NCBI GenBank assembly: GCA_030523715.1
Contig: JAUNHY010000004.1
Span: 22,805-86,804 of the forward strand
Source: Candidatus Saccharimonadota bacterium
Lineage (GTDB): Bacteria > Patescibacteriota > Saccharimonadia > Saccharimonadales > Saccharimonadaceae
Direction of reading: 5' to 3'
DNA: 64,000 nucleotides
The position numbers were made by a program, and so were the translations under genes. Positions 8,344-16,251 of this stretch are shown one piece after another. The stretch's first letter is position 1. Each line of letters begins with the position of its first letter. Under the pieces are notes generated by a model that was not told where the DNA came from, made no database searches, and saw nothing but the letters and a program-made list of their open reading frames with translations.

Positions 8344-9015
8344 CTATAAGGTGTTATCTTCAACAATTGGTGTGCTGAGAACGACTTTGAGGTTGCCATT
8401 CTTAGTGCGGAGTTCGTCAATAAAGTCGCGACCAGAGACATCGTTTTTCATTTCTACTTCGTAGACTAATTCATAGAGACTGCCCATATTGATGGTCTTA
8501 CATTTAATAAGGGTAGCTTCGTTGGTGTATTTTTCGATAATTTTGTCGAACATTTTTTCGTAATCGAGGTCTTCTGGGACGACAACTTTAAGGCGTTTGA
8601 TATTTTTACCTTCCGCGAAGTGGAGACGGCTGGCAATGAGTAAAATAACACAGGTCGCAACTGTAAAGACGACAGCGAAGAGGATTTGACCCATACCGAG
8701 CGCAAGACCGATGGCCATTGCAAAGAATACGCTAATAAGTTCGCGGGCGTTACTCTTGATACTGCGGAAACGAATGAGACTAAAGGTGCCAAGAATGGCG
8801 ATGCTGGTACCAAGGTTGCCGTTTACCATTACGATAACTACTTGTACGAGGACTGGGAAAATCGCAAGTGCGGTTAAGAATTTCTTATTTGATCGGCCTT
8901 CGGCGGCGTGCGTGAGTGCGACCAAGATGCCTAATACGAGTGCGACGCCAAGACAAATCAGCTCGCTTTTAATATCGAATACTCCTGAATCTGAACTTAA
9001 TATACTTTCAAACAT
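8344..9015 (-). CDS. DUF4956 membrane protein
   Basis: A 223-aa protein with about four transmembrane segments in residues ~20-130, including the family-typical stretch TSIAILGTFSLIRFRS, followed by a soluble C-terminal domain of about 90 aa. It matches DUF4956, which is repeatedly found beside VTC-domain and Cthe_2159 proteins. The start is 1 nt after the VTC stop codon, and its ribosome site (AAGGAAG) lies inside the VTC gene, so translation is probably coupled. Biochemical function is unknown; a membrane partner of the VTC protein is likely. Confidence 0.8.
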   Translation of the reverse strand: MFESILSSDSGVFDIKSELICLGVALVLGILVALTHAAEGRSNKKFLTALAIFPVLVQVVIVMVNGNLGTSIAILGTFSLIRFRSIKSNARELISVFFAMAIGLALGMGQILFAVVFTVATCVILLIASRLHFAEGKNIKRLKVVVPEDLDYEKMFDKIIEKYTNEATLIKCKTINMGSLYELVYEVEMKNDVSGRDFIDELRTKNGNLKVVLSTPIVEDNTL

Positions 9016-9016
9016 G

Positions 9017-9724
9017 TTACTTCCTTTCTTTAGCTGTTTGTCGTTTAAGGTGTTTTAGATATGCCTGTTTTGGCTTTGAAAATTTTCGCGGATATATTTT
9101 GAGTTTTGCGAGTAGGCGCGATAGGTCAAGTGGCAGACTATCGAGCGATTTTATTTCCATGATGTACATGTTTTTGTCGATAATATGATGCATGTCGTCG
9201 CCGTTGGTGAGGTCCGGCTTAGTGGTGCGATATTTAAGATTATGGTCGAAAGTGATGCGAAGGTCTTTATTGCCTTTAATGTAGTATGAATAGCGCTCGT
9301 AATTTATGAGGATGCTTGGTTGTAGGTGGTATTTTTGAAAATCATAATCTAGCTCAGCAAGCGTAATGGGGTTGGCATTTTTGGGGCGATTCCCTTTTTC
9401 CATGTACTTATAAAACTCGCCCAGTGTCATTGAAATACGGCGCTTATGACTGGTGCCGTCAAACTTCTTTTTGATTTCGAGATAAACTTTAGAGTCCTCA
9501 TTTTCGGCAAGACCATAGCTGCGCACGCGGAACTTTTCTTTGTAGAGCGGTTTCTCCATGGACTGAATAATCAGGTCATAGTTGGGCGTGTCGAGATAGA
9601 GATTATAGATATCGTTGTAGTAGTATTCGTCTTTAACGAGCTTATTGCCGAGCGCTTTTAATAATGCATCGTGTTGCTCGGCGGAAATGAGATATTTTTG
9701 TTCGACCCTACGAAATATATTCAT
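9017..9724 (-). CDS. VTC-domain protein (polyphosphate polymerase-like)
   Basis: A 235-aa soluble protein of the VTC / triphosphate-tunnel fold. Typical tunnel-lining basic and acidic motifs are visible: RVEQKYL near the N-terminus, KFRVRSYG, YLEIKKK and a late YIMEIKSL. In yeast Vtc4 this fold makes polyphosphate from ATP. In bacteria it is common in VTC-DUF4956-Cthe_2159 clusters, where its product is less certain. It is the first gene of the operon, with a TATAAT about 29 nt before the start and an AGAGAAG ribosome site. Confidence 0.8.
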   Translation of the reverse strand: MNIFRRVEQKYLISAEQHDALLKALGNKLVKDEYYYNDIYNLYLDTPNYDLIIQSMEKPLYKEKFRVRSYGLAENEDSKVYLEIKKKFDGTSHKRRISMTLGEFYKYMEKGNRPKNANPITLAELDYDFQKYHLQPSILINYERYSYYIKGNKDLRITFDHNLKYRTTKPDLTNGDDMHHIIDKNMYIMEIKSLDSLPLDLSRLLAKLKIYPRKFSKPKQAYLKHLKRQTAKERK

Positions 9725-9791
9725 AAATGCTTCTCTTTATGATTATATTTTATTTCGTAAATATGAACAAAAGCTTAAAATTCTAAAAAGA

Positions 9792-10400
9792 TTATTCTTC
9801 TGGATCAGCAATGCCGTAGCCTATAATGCCGTAACGTGTATCTGAATAACTGATGCGGTGCATCATTATTTTGCCGTTTTCATTGCCGCCAACGGTCAGA
9901 ATTTCGTCGTAGTCGGTCGCGACGACAATATTGGTATGTTCGCCAAAAATGCCATGACGATAAATAACAACATCGCCAGGTTGCGGTAATTCAGAATCAT
10001 ATACATGCCAACGGTCGTTCTTTTTGAAGTATTCTTGTAGAGTATGTGTGCCAGGAATGCGCCAGCTGCCACTGTTTGGATTTTCGAACGGATGGTCGGC
10101 TTCAAGATAAATCCATGAAACAAAATCGGCACACCAAGGCTCTTTGACGCCGTCGGAATAGCGCAGCATGTCGCCTGGTTTATTAAATTCTTGCTCGACA
10201 ACGGCGAGAATGTCGCGGCGTGTTTTGCTAAGTGCACTATAATCCGGAATATTGCCGCTTCGTTCGGCACGATAATCAAAGGAATAACTGGATTTAAAGA
10301 AAGTGATGACCGCAATCACAAGAACAATAGCCGCAATTACAGAGCCGATACATACGGCAATTAAGCGGTTTAATTCTTGGCGGGTTTCGCGGTCGTCCAT
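9792..10400 (-). CDS. Membrane-anchored CHAP/NlpC-like peptidoglycan hydrolase
   Basis: A 202-aa protein with an N-terminal transmembrane segment (residues ~14-34) and an extracellular amidase/peptidase domain. The catalytic Cys is in PWCADFVSW, the His in GEHTNIVV, and LPQPGDVVIYRHG is the usual CHAP core strand. It should cleave peptide bonds in peptidoglycan at the outer face of the membrane, in wall remodelling or in attack on another cell. It starts 9 bp after the topA stop with a GAAG ribosome site, so it is probably cotranscribed with topA. Confidence 0.75.
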   Translation of the reverse strand: MDDRETRQELNRLIAVCIGSVIAAIVLVIAVITFFKSSYSFDYRAERSGNIPDYSALSKTRRDILAVVEQEFNKPGDMLRYSDGVKEPWCADFVSWIYLEADHPFENPNSGSWRIPGTHTLQEYFKKNDRWHVYDSELPQPGDVVIYRHGIFGEHTNIVVATDYDEILTVGGNENGKIMMHRISYSDTRYGIIGYGIADPEE

Positions 10401-10409
10401 AAGCTCATT

Positions 10410-12680
10410 TTACTTCTTTGTAGATTTTTTGGAAGAGGCGCGACGTTTTGCGGGGCGACGAGTTTTCTTTGGCTTATTGGCTAAATACTCTTCGGCCTGT
10501 TCTTTAGTAACGGTTTTTGGGTCAATGTCTTTTGGTATGCGCACAAAATTGCGGCGGCCTGGACCTTTGACATATGGACCATAAGCGCCATTAATAATCT
10601 GAATTTCGCCCCAGTCGGCAATGTAAGAATCGCGCTTAGTGACGTAGAGTGGCTCGGCTTCTTCTAGTGTGACTGTATATGGGTCTAGATCTTTAATTGG
10701 AATATTATATTTTCCAGCTTTGAGGTATGGGCCGAATGGGCCGGCGGCGGCAATTATTTCGACACCATCTTTAGCCTTACCAAGAATGCGTGGAAGTTGT
10801 GGTAATGCTAGCTGTTTTAGGGCCTGTTCAAGTGTGACGGTTTTAACGCTTTTACGTTTTGGCAGTGGCGCAAAGCGAGGCTTTTCGCCGGCGTCTTTTT
10901 CGTTTTCTCCGAGTTGGATAAAGCCGCCATTCTTGCCGACTTTGGCATAAATAGCTTTGCCGGTTTCTGGGTCGTGGCCAAGAAGGCGGGCATTGTTGTA
11001 GCGCTCAATACCTTCGCTAGCGAGTACATCGTTATTGAATGGGCCATAGAAATCGCGAAGCATTTTGACGCGGTCGAGTTTAGCGTCAGCGATGAGGTCG
11101 AGATCTTTTTCGATGTTGGCAGTAAATTTATAATCAACAATATTTTTGAAATTGTCAGTAAGGAAAGCAGAAATCAGTTCGCCAATTGGTGTAGGAATTA
11201 ACTTGCCTTTATTGGCGCCAAATTTTTCGGTCGATTTTTCGGTGGTGACTTGGTTATTGCTTAGTGTTAGAACATTAACCTCGCGCTCTTCCCCGTCAGA
11301 TTCACCCTTAACTACATAGCCGCGAGCCTGGATGGCAGTCATGATAGTGGCATAAGTACTTGGACGTCCAATGCCGAGCTCCTCGAGTTTCTTGACGAGT
11401 GAACCTTCGGTGTAACGGGCCTGTGGCTTTGCGAAAGTCTGGCGCGCAATTATGGAATTGGCAATGACTTTTTCGCCAACGCTGAGCTTTGGTAACTCAT
11501 TTTCTTTGATGCGGCCGTAAACTTTTAGAAAACCATCAAAGGTGACCACTTCTCCTTTGCCAATGAAGTTATGCGGGGTTGGCGTGGAAATAGTAATAGT
11601 AGTTGTTTCGACTTTTGCGTCAGCCATTTGGGTGGCCAAAGCGCGGGAGCGAATTAAAGCATAAAGACGCTTTTCGTAATCGTTCTTGCCGGCAGTTTCG
11701 CGGTTGATGTCGGTCGGACGAATAGCCTCGTGAGCTTCCTGAGCACTTGCGTCTTTGGTTCTAAAATTGCGAACTTTTACATAATCTTTGCCGTATTTTG
11801 ATTCGACATAACTAGCCATGCTAGTAATAGCTTGTTTGCTGAGGTTAAGGCTGTCGGTGCGATGGTAAGTAATCATACCGGCTTGGTAGAGTGCCTGGGC
11901 GGCGTTCATAGTGACGCGGGTAGAAAAGCCAAGTTTGGAGTTGGCCTCGATTTGCATTGATGCGGTAGTAAATGGAGGGGCTGGCTTGCGGATGCCTGGG
12001 GTATTTTCGACAGCATTGACTTTATACTCGGCGCCTATCAAGTCGTTCAGGAATTTCTTGGCATCTTCTTCTGAATCGAATTCATGGTCGAGTTTAGTAT
12101 CAAAACCAAAATCGCCAGAAACCTTGTAGGTATATTTACTAGCGAATTTCTCGATGGCTTGCTCGCGTTCGACAATAAGACGAAGCGCTGGGCTTTGAAC
12201 GCGGCCGGCAGAAATGGCGCCTGGGACTTTTTTGCGCACCACGCCAGACAGATCGAAACCGACTAGCATGTCGAGCGTTTGGCGGGCTTGCTGTGATGAG
12301 ACCATGTCCATATCAACAGTGCGCGGGTTCTTGATGGCATCTTCGAGTGCGGACTTGGTAATTTCATGGAAAGTAATACGCGCGGTGTCTTTTGGTAGTT
12401 TGAGGACTTCGCAAAGGTGCCAAGAGATGGCTTCTCCTTCGCGGTCTTCATCCGTTGCAAGCCAGACTTTATCGGCGTCTTTAGCGGCTTTTTTAAGATC
12501 GGTAATAATACTTTTATGCCCAGGGTCAATTTCATAAGTGACGTCAAAAGTATTTTTATCGACCTTAGTATCTTTGCGAATATGCCCTACGGAAGCAAGC
12601 ACGGTAAAATCTTTGCCGAGATATTTCTCGATGGTGTGCGCTTTGGCAGGAGACTCTACGATAACTAAATTTTTGCTCAT
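10410..12680 (-). CDS. topA: DNA topoisomerase I
   Basis: A 756-aa type IA topoisomerase that relaxes negative supercoils. The TOPRIM domain starts LVIVESPAKAHTIEKYLG, with acidic metal ligands in DEDREGE (residues 77-83). The catalytic Tyr is Y272 in MITYHRTDS. The zinc-finger C-terminus of E. coli TopA is absent. In its place are repeats of the GPFGPYLK / GAYGPYVKGP type (topoisomerase C-terminal repeats) and a Lys/Arg-rich tail. TATTAT lies 7 nt before the ATG, so the mRNA would have a 1-nt leader. It diverges from the EF-Tu domain-II gene. Confidence 0.97.
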   Translation of the reverse strand: MSKNLVIVESPAKAHTIEKYLGKDFTVLASVGHIRKDTKVDKNTFDVTYEIDPGHKSIITDLKKAAKDADKVWLATDEDREGEAISWHLCEVLKLPKDTARITFHEITKSALEDAIKNPRTVDMDMVSSQQARQTLDMLVGFDLSGVVRKKVPGAISAGRVQSPALRLIVEREQAIEKFASKYTYKVSGDFGFDTKLDHEFDSEEDAKKFLNDLIGAEYKVNAVENTPGIRKPAPPFTTASMQIEANSKLGFSTRVTMNAAQALYQAGMITYHRTDSLNLSKQAITSMASYVESKYGKDYVKVRNFRTKDASAQEAHEAIRPTDINRETAGKNDYEKRLYALIRSRALATQMADAKVETTTITISTPTPHNFIGKGEVVTFDGFLKVYGRIKENELPKLSVGEKVIANSIIARQTFAKPQARYTEGSLVKKLEELGIGRPSTYATIMTAIQARGYVVKGESDGEEREVNVLTLSNNQVTTEKSTEKFGANKGKLIPTPIGELISAFLTDNFKNIVDYKFTANIEKDLDLIADAKLDRVKMLRDFYGPFNNDVLASEGIERYNNARLLGHDPETGKAIYAKVGKNGGFIQLGENEKDAGEKPRFAPLPKRKSVKTVTLEQALKQLALPQLPRILGKAKDGVEIIAAAGPFGPYLKAGKYNIPIKDLDPYTVTLEEAEPLYVTKRDSYIADWGEIQIINGAYGPYVKGPGRRNFVRIPKDIDPKTVTKEQAEEYLANKPKKTRRPAKRRASSKKSTKK

Positions 12681-12739
12681 GTGCTATATAATATCATACT
12701 AAATTTGACAACAAAGCATAAGCCTGAAAAAATTGAAGT

Positions 12740-13102
12740 ATGTTTGGATTCTTTAGAAAAAAAGATAATATCATGGTTGATTACTCGAAGCCTGCTTCGA
12801 GTAATAATAATACAAAACTGTCCGTCAGTGGCCCCGGTAAACTTGAGGTTGAAGATGTTTTTTCGATTAAAGGTCGCGGTACGATTGTTACGGGTAGGGT
12901 TGATGAGGGCTCTTTTCGCATAAACGACAAAGTCGTGATTCGAAAGCCTGATGGCTCTGAAATTATATCTTTTATTACTGGAATTGAAGCTTTTCGCCGG
13001 TCTCTGGATCTCGCCCAACAGGGCGATAATTGCGGTTTATTATTATCCGATATCACGCGCAACGATGTCGGGCGCGGTGATATGGTAGAAAAAGTTATTT
13101 AA
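12740..13102 (+). CDS. Free-standing EF-Tu domain II-like protein (120 aa)
   Basis: After a basic N-terminus (MFGFFRKKDN) the protein matches domain II of elongation factor Tu almost from end to end: VEDVFSIKGRGTIVTGRV, then FRINDKVVI, GIEAFRRSLDLAQQGDNCGLLL, RNDVGRGDMV. There is no GTPase domain and no domain III, and no trace of them on either side. In EF-Tu this beta-barrel contacts aminoacyl-tRNA and the ribosome. A stand-alone copy could bind tRNA or RNA, or be a decoy. The alternative start is ATG 12773. The stop overlaps the converging YcxB-like gene by 8 nt. Confidence 0.75.
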   Translation: MFGFFRKKDNIMVDYSKPASSNNNTKLSVSGPGKLEVEDVFSIKGRGTIVTGRVDEGSFRINDKVVIRKPDGSEIISFITGIEAFRRSLDLAQQGDNCGLLLSDITRNDVGRGDMVEKVI

Positions 13103-13628
13103 GCTTCGACCCTGTTTTTATAAACTTATGGAAATCTTTCGGACAATTTGCAATTGGAAACATTAATAATTGCGCAGAATCTTCCTTTATTGGTGTGAGC
13201 TGAATATAGTTGCCGGATTCGAAATAATAATATTCAGCATAGTTAGTTTCATTAATGAATTTTTGATCATTTATATGCATGTCGATAGTATTGTTGTCGA
13301 TATAAAAGCTCACTTTTATAGTGTCCTTTGATTTAAAAAAATCAAAGTAGTATTTTCGAGTTCTTTGGATATCAAGGTGAAAGAATAAAATTACTAGAAG
13401 TGCGTATACCAAAAAACTCAGCAATATGCCCCTTATGTCGTTTTTCATGTTTATTGATGCTAGATTAAGGCCGCCGAAAAATAATGTCGTATATAGAAAA
13501 AAGCAAAATGTGCCGAAATTTTTCCAGCTGGTTTTAAAATAGCGCCTACGCGTAAGTTGAAGAAAATCTTGGTGAGTTAGATTATAGTTTATCTCGACTG
13601 GATATTGTTGATAATCACATAGTCTCAT
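13095..13628 (-). CDS. YcxB-like membrane protein
   Basis: A 177-aa protein. An N-terminal strand (VEINYNLTHQDFLQL) is followed by two transmembrane segments (residues ~38-58 and ~67-87) and a C-terminal domain of about 90 aa rich in Tyr and Phe, as in the YcxB/YcxB-like family of Firmicutes, whose function is unknown. Its own extended -10 (TGG-TAAAAT, 13635-13640) lies 6 nt from the ATG, so it is transcribed independently of the ncRNA that terminates just upstream. Similarity is by architecture only. Confidence 0.55.
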   Translation of the reverse strand: MRLCDYQQYPVEINYNLTHQDFLQLTRRRYFKTSWKNFGTFCFFLYTTLFFGGLNLASINMKNDIRGILLSFLVYALLVILFFHLDIQRTRKYYFDFFKSKDTIKVSFYIDNNTIDMHINDQKFINETNYAEYYYFESGNYIQLTPIKEDSAQLLMFPIANCPKDFHKFIKTGSKLK

Positions 13629-13645
13629 AAAAATATTTTACCACC

Positions 13646-13681
13646 AAAAAGCCCCAGGTAAGGGTGGGCATCACCTGGGGC
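13646..13681 (-). terminator. Terminator of the ncRNA
   Basis: Stem GCCCCAGGT / ACCTGGGGC (13651-13659 and 13673-13681), 13-nt loop, five T residues on the minus strand. Confidence 0.9.
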
Positions 13682-13942
13682 TATTTGGCCCTACAACACA
13701 CCTCCTAAGGCATCCGGAGAACTCCGGAAGCGTGACCCACCTCACACATTGGGGTCCGCCGGTTATAGGGATTGCTAGCTTTAGAAAGTGACTTTCTAAG
13801 TGGAGGTAATACTTTTCACTTCAAGTTATGGAAAGAAAACTTGAAGGCCGAAAGTGATTCTAAAGCACGCAACAAATGCTAGTTAAACTAGCAAAGTTAT
13901 AGATTATTTAGGTGCGGCTTTCAATCCAATTGGATTGAAACT
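13646..13942 (-). ncRNA. Unidentified structured RNA, about 297 nt
   Basis: An independent transcription unit without a usable reading frame: consensus-like promoter upstream and a strong intrinsic terminator at the end. Hairpins follow one another (5' to 3' of the RNA): a perfect 22-nt palindrome TTTCAATCC/GGATTGAAA at the 5' end, GCTAGT/ACTAGC, CTTCAAGT/ACTTGAAG, CTTAGAAAGT/ACTTTCTAAAG, GACCC/GGGTC, TCCGGAG/CTCCGGA, then the terminator. CACCTAA near the 5' end can partly pair with TTAGGAGGTG near the 3' end, closing the molecule. I do not find the signature sequences of tmRNA, RNase P RNA, SRP RNA or a known riboswitch. 6S RNA is not excluded but length and shape fit poorly. Confidence 0.7.
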
Positions 13943-13948
13943 AGACTT

Positions 13949-13977
13949 ATAATAGCACATCTTTGATTTTAAGTCAA
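13949..13977 (-). promoter_or_regulatory. Promoter of the ncRNA
   Basis: Minus strand TTGACT (13972-13977), 17-bp spacer, TATTAT (13949-13954). The predicted start at 13942 lies just before the first hairpin. About 130 bp further up to pth is AT-rich and shows no gene. Confidence 0.8.
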
Positions 13978-14106
13978 TAGTTTTTTCACGATTTTTTATA
14001 ATTTCAATAGAAAAATCGCCCCTGTTTTGGCTAAAAATGGAGATTTTACAGGGGTGAAAATGCTTATTGTTATTTTATAAAAAAGTGTTATAAAATTAGC
14101 AAAAAA

Positions 14107-14622
14107 TTAGTATTTTATAATAAAATCGTCTATTTCGCGAAGAACTTCTGGCAGCTTTTCGTGTTCCTCGGGCGTAAATTTAGAAAGCACAAAATCAACA
14201 TCGCCGATGCGGCTGCGGAGCGTATCGTTACCAGTACCAAGACGCAAGCGTGGAAAATCCTCCGTGCCGAGATGCGCAATCGTGGATTTTAACCCGTTGT
14301 TACCGCCTGCACTGCCCCGCTCGCGAAACCGAATTTGGCCAAACGGCAGATTAAAATCGTCGCAAATGGCCAGAATATCTTGCGGGTGAAGCTTATAAAA
14401 ATCACAGATACTGCGAACACAGAGCCCAATATCGTTATAAAAAGTTTGCGGTTTGACGAATAATATATCGTCGAATTTGGCAATTTCGGCTTTGAACTTT
14501 GGCTGCGGTTTAAATTCGAGTCCGTGGATTTTGGCATAAAAATCTAGCGCCAAAAAACCAAAATTATGACGCGTAAAATTATATTGATGTCCGGGATTGC
14601 CGAAGCCAAAAATGACCTTCAT
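14107..14622 (-). CDS. pth: Peptidyl-tRNA hydrolase
   Basis: A 171-aa enzyme that frees tRNA from peptidyl-tRNAs that drop off the ribosome. Family motifs: VIFGFGNPG at the N-terminus, TRHNFGF with the catalytic His (H19), KPQTFYNDIG, ICDDFNLPFG with the conserved Asp, RERGSAGGNNGLKSI-like (here GLKST), RLRLGTGN. The length is near the low end of the family (about 185-200). ATG 14622 is chosen over the in-frame ATG 14628 because TGG-TAAAAT ends 7 nt before it and the family starts with MKxIxGLGNPG. Confidence 0.95.
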   Translation of the reverse strand: MKVIFGFGNPGHQYNFTRHNFGFLALDFYAKIHGLEFKPQPKFKAEIAKFDDILFVKPQTFYNDIGLCVRSICDFYKLHPQDILAICDDFNLPFGQIRFRERGSAGGNNGLKSTIAHLGTEDFPRLRLGTGNDTLRSRIGDVDFVLSKFTPEEHEKLPEVLREIDDFIIKY

Positions 14623-14687
14623 GAACATAATTTTACCACATAAAAATGCGCCCCCCGTAGGGAGCGCGGTGTGCTTGCACGTGCGGC

Positions 14688-16145
14688 TTAGTGATCGAGA
14701 CGGCGCGCGATTTCGCGGGCGGCATCCGAACGCGTAATCTCGCCCTCAGTCATTGTGACGACGGCGGCGTATGGGCTGCCGGCCATTTTGGTGGCGGCAT
14801 ACATCAGACCGTTGCTGTGGTAATCCATATGCTTATTGAACACTTGGTGTGGATCGCCGGTGATAACCATCTTGGAACCTTCACCGATACGCTTCATCAA
14901 CTGGTTGATCTGGAAACGCTCCATGTCTTGCGCTTCGTCGTAGATGATCCAGCAATCCGAAATCGAACGTCCGCCCATATTGATAATGGATACGAACTCG
15001 AAATGATCTTGGAGTGCGAACTCAACCTTCTTCTTGATGTCGGCTGCGGTTTGTTCGCCGTTACCCTTCTTTCGATCGCCTTTATTCTTGAAGTAATTAT
15101 AAAGGCTATCCAAAATGGGCATGGCTTTGGCGATGGTCTTTTGAGTCTCGTCGCCAGGCAAGAAACCGATTTCCTTACCAAGCTCGGCGTCACGCGGAAC
15201 CACAAAGATGCGGTCGTAGAGTGCCTTTTCTTTGTCGGTGACGAGGAAATGTCCGATTGAAGTAGCGAGATAGGTTTTACCGGTACCAAAAACGGCTGGA
15301 CAGATTACGATTGGGATCTCGTCTGCGGGAGCCATTAATACCTCTGCCAACATAGCCTGTCCGGGCGTGCGCGGCTGGATGCAACGCGGAAGCTCTTCGA
15401 CGTAGTGAAGACGGCGCAAGATGCCGTTGCCTTCTTTGTCGATGGGTTCATAACGCCCAACAAACATGATGAAGTTGCTGAGGTTATGTACTCCGTAAGA
15501 CGAGGCGATGATGGGATCGACGCTGAACTCGACGAACTCATTCAAGAGTAGCGGATTCTCGTCGCCGAAGAATTGTGTAAACTGCTCCGTAGTGATCTGA
15601 CGATCTTTGAACCAGCTGCCATAAAGTTCTTCGGGCAAAACCAGTGTACGGCGCCCAGTGTAAACATCTGGGTTAATGCGAGCAATATCGATGTCTTGGG
15701 CAAGTGCTTTGCTGGACATGTAATTGTCGCCGGTCAGAATTGCTACCATGCCAGGATCTTTCAGCTTTTCCTGGGCCCATTTGGCGGTTGCCAAAGCGTG
15801 AGTGTTCGCCCCGGTGCGTCCGTTAGTGGAGACGCCGGAGATATCCTGTGGTGGCACGAACTGAATCTGCATGCCGTTCTTACAGGTGAAGGTCTTGTCT
15901 GCGCTATCCGTGTAGTGAGTTGTTTCGAGAATTCGCGAAAAGAGGCCAAGCAATTTATTAGCGGCTTCGCCGCGACTGCTCTGCTCATGGCGAAACTCGC
16001 GAATACGATCAATGTACTGCATCGGAATATAGAGCGTCTCTGCTTTGAGCTTCGTGCTGGGTTCCGGTGCAAGTATGTCCGGATCACCTATTAACGCGTC
16101 GAGGGCAGGCACGAGCGCAGGATGAAAATCTCTTCGTTTAGCCAT
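14688..16145 (-). CDS. PIN-domain / PhoH-like ATPase
   Basis: A 485-aa protein. The N-terminal ~220 aa resemble a PIN RNase domain (acidic residues in ALDALIGDPD and LTGDNYMSSKALAQDIDIA), although the match is weak. The C-terminal PhoH domain has Walker A VFGTGKTYLA and Walker B CWIIYDEAQD, followed by KMVITGDPHQ. PIN-PhoH proteins are thought to be RNA helicase/nucleases. ATG 16145 is chosen because AAAGGAGGGGATTAT directly precedes it; a frame extension to 16235 has no site. Codons are often C-ending, unlike the leaderless genes. The leader is about 90 nt. Confidence 0.85.
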   Translation of the reverse strand: MAKRRDFHPALVPALDALIGDPDILAPEPSTKLKAETLYIPMQYIDRIREFRHEQSSRGEAANKLLGLFSRILETTHYTDSADKTFTCKNGMQIQFVPPQDISGVSTNGRTGANTHALATAKWAQEKLKDPGMVAILTGDNYMSSKALAQDIDIARINPDVYTGRRTLVLPEELYGSWFKDRQITTEQFTQFFGDENPLLLNEFVEFSVDPIIASSYGVHNLSNFIMFVGRYEPIDKEGNGILRRLHYVEELPRCIQPRTPGQAMLAEVLMAPADEIPIVICPAVFGTGKTYLATSIGHFLVTDKEKALYDRIFVVPRDAELGKEIGFLPGDETQKTIAKAMPILDSLYNYFKNKGDRKKGNGEQTAADIKKKVEFALQDHFEFVSIINMGGRSISDCWIIYDEAQDMERFQINQLMKRIGEGSKMVITGDPHQVFNKHMDYHSNGLMYAATKMAGSPYAAVVTMTEGEITRSDAAREIARRLDH

Positions 16146-16204
16146 ATAATCCCCTCCTTTGATTTTTTTGGCGTGCAATGCTGCTAAGGAACATAACAAA
16201 ATAA

Positions 16205-16246
16205 GCTTAAGCCGTAACTTAAGCCCACCTTGCAAGTGTAATTATA
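16205..16246 (-). promoter_or_regulatory. phoH promoter and leader hairpin
   Basis: Extended -10 TGG-TATAAT (16241-16246) with a weak -35 (TTCCGC). In the leader is a hairpin GCTTAAG-TTACGG-CTTAAGC (16205-16224). The -10 lies just past the der stop codon. Confidence 0.55.
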
Positions 16247-16251
16247 CCAAA

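Noticed and set aside
13646..13942. Interpretation of the structured RNA as tmRNA, RNase P RNA, SRP RNA or a riboswitch leader
   Set aside because: No tRNA-like end or tag frame, no RNase P core (GAGGAAAGTCC type), no SRP apical loop. The downstream gene has its own promoter between the terminator and its start codon.
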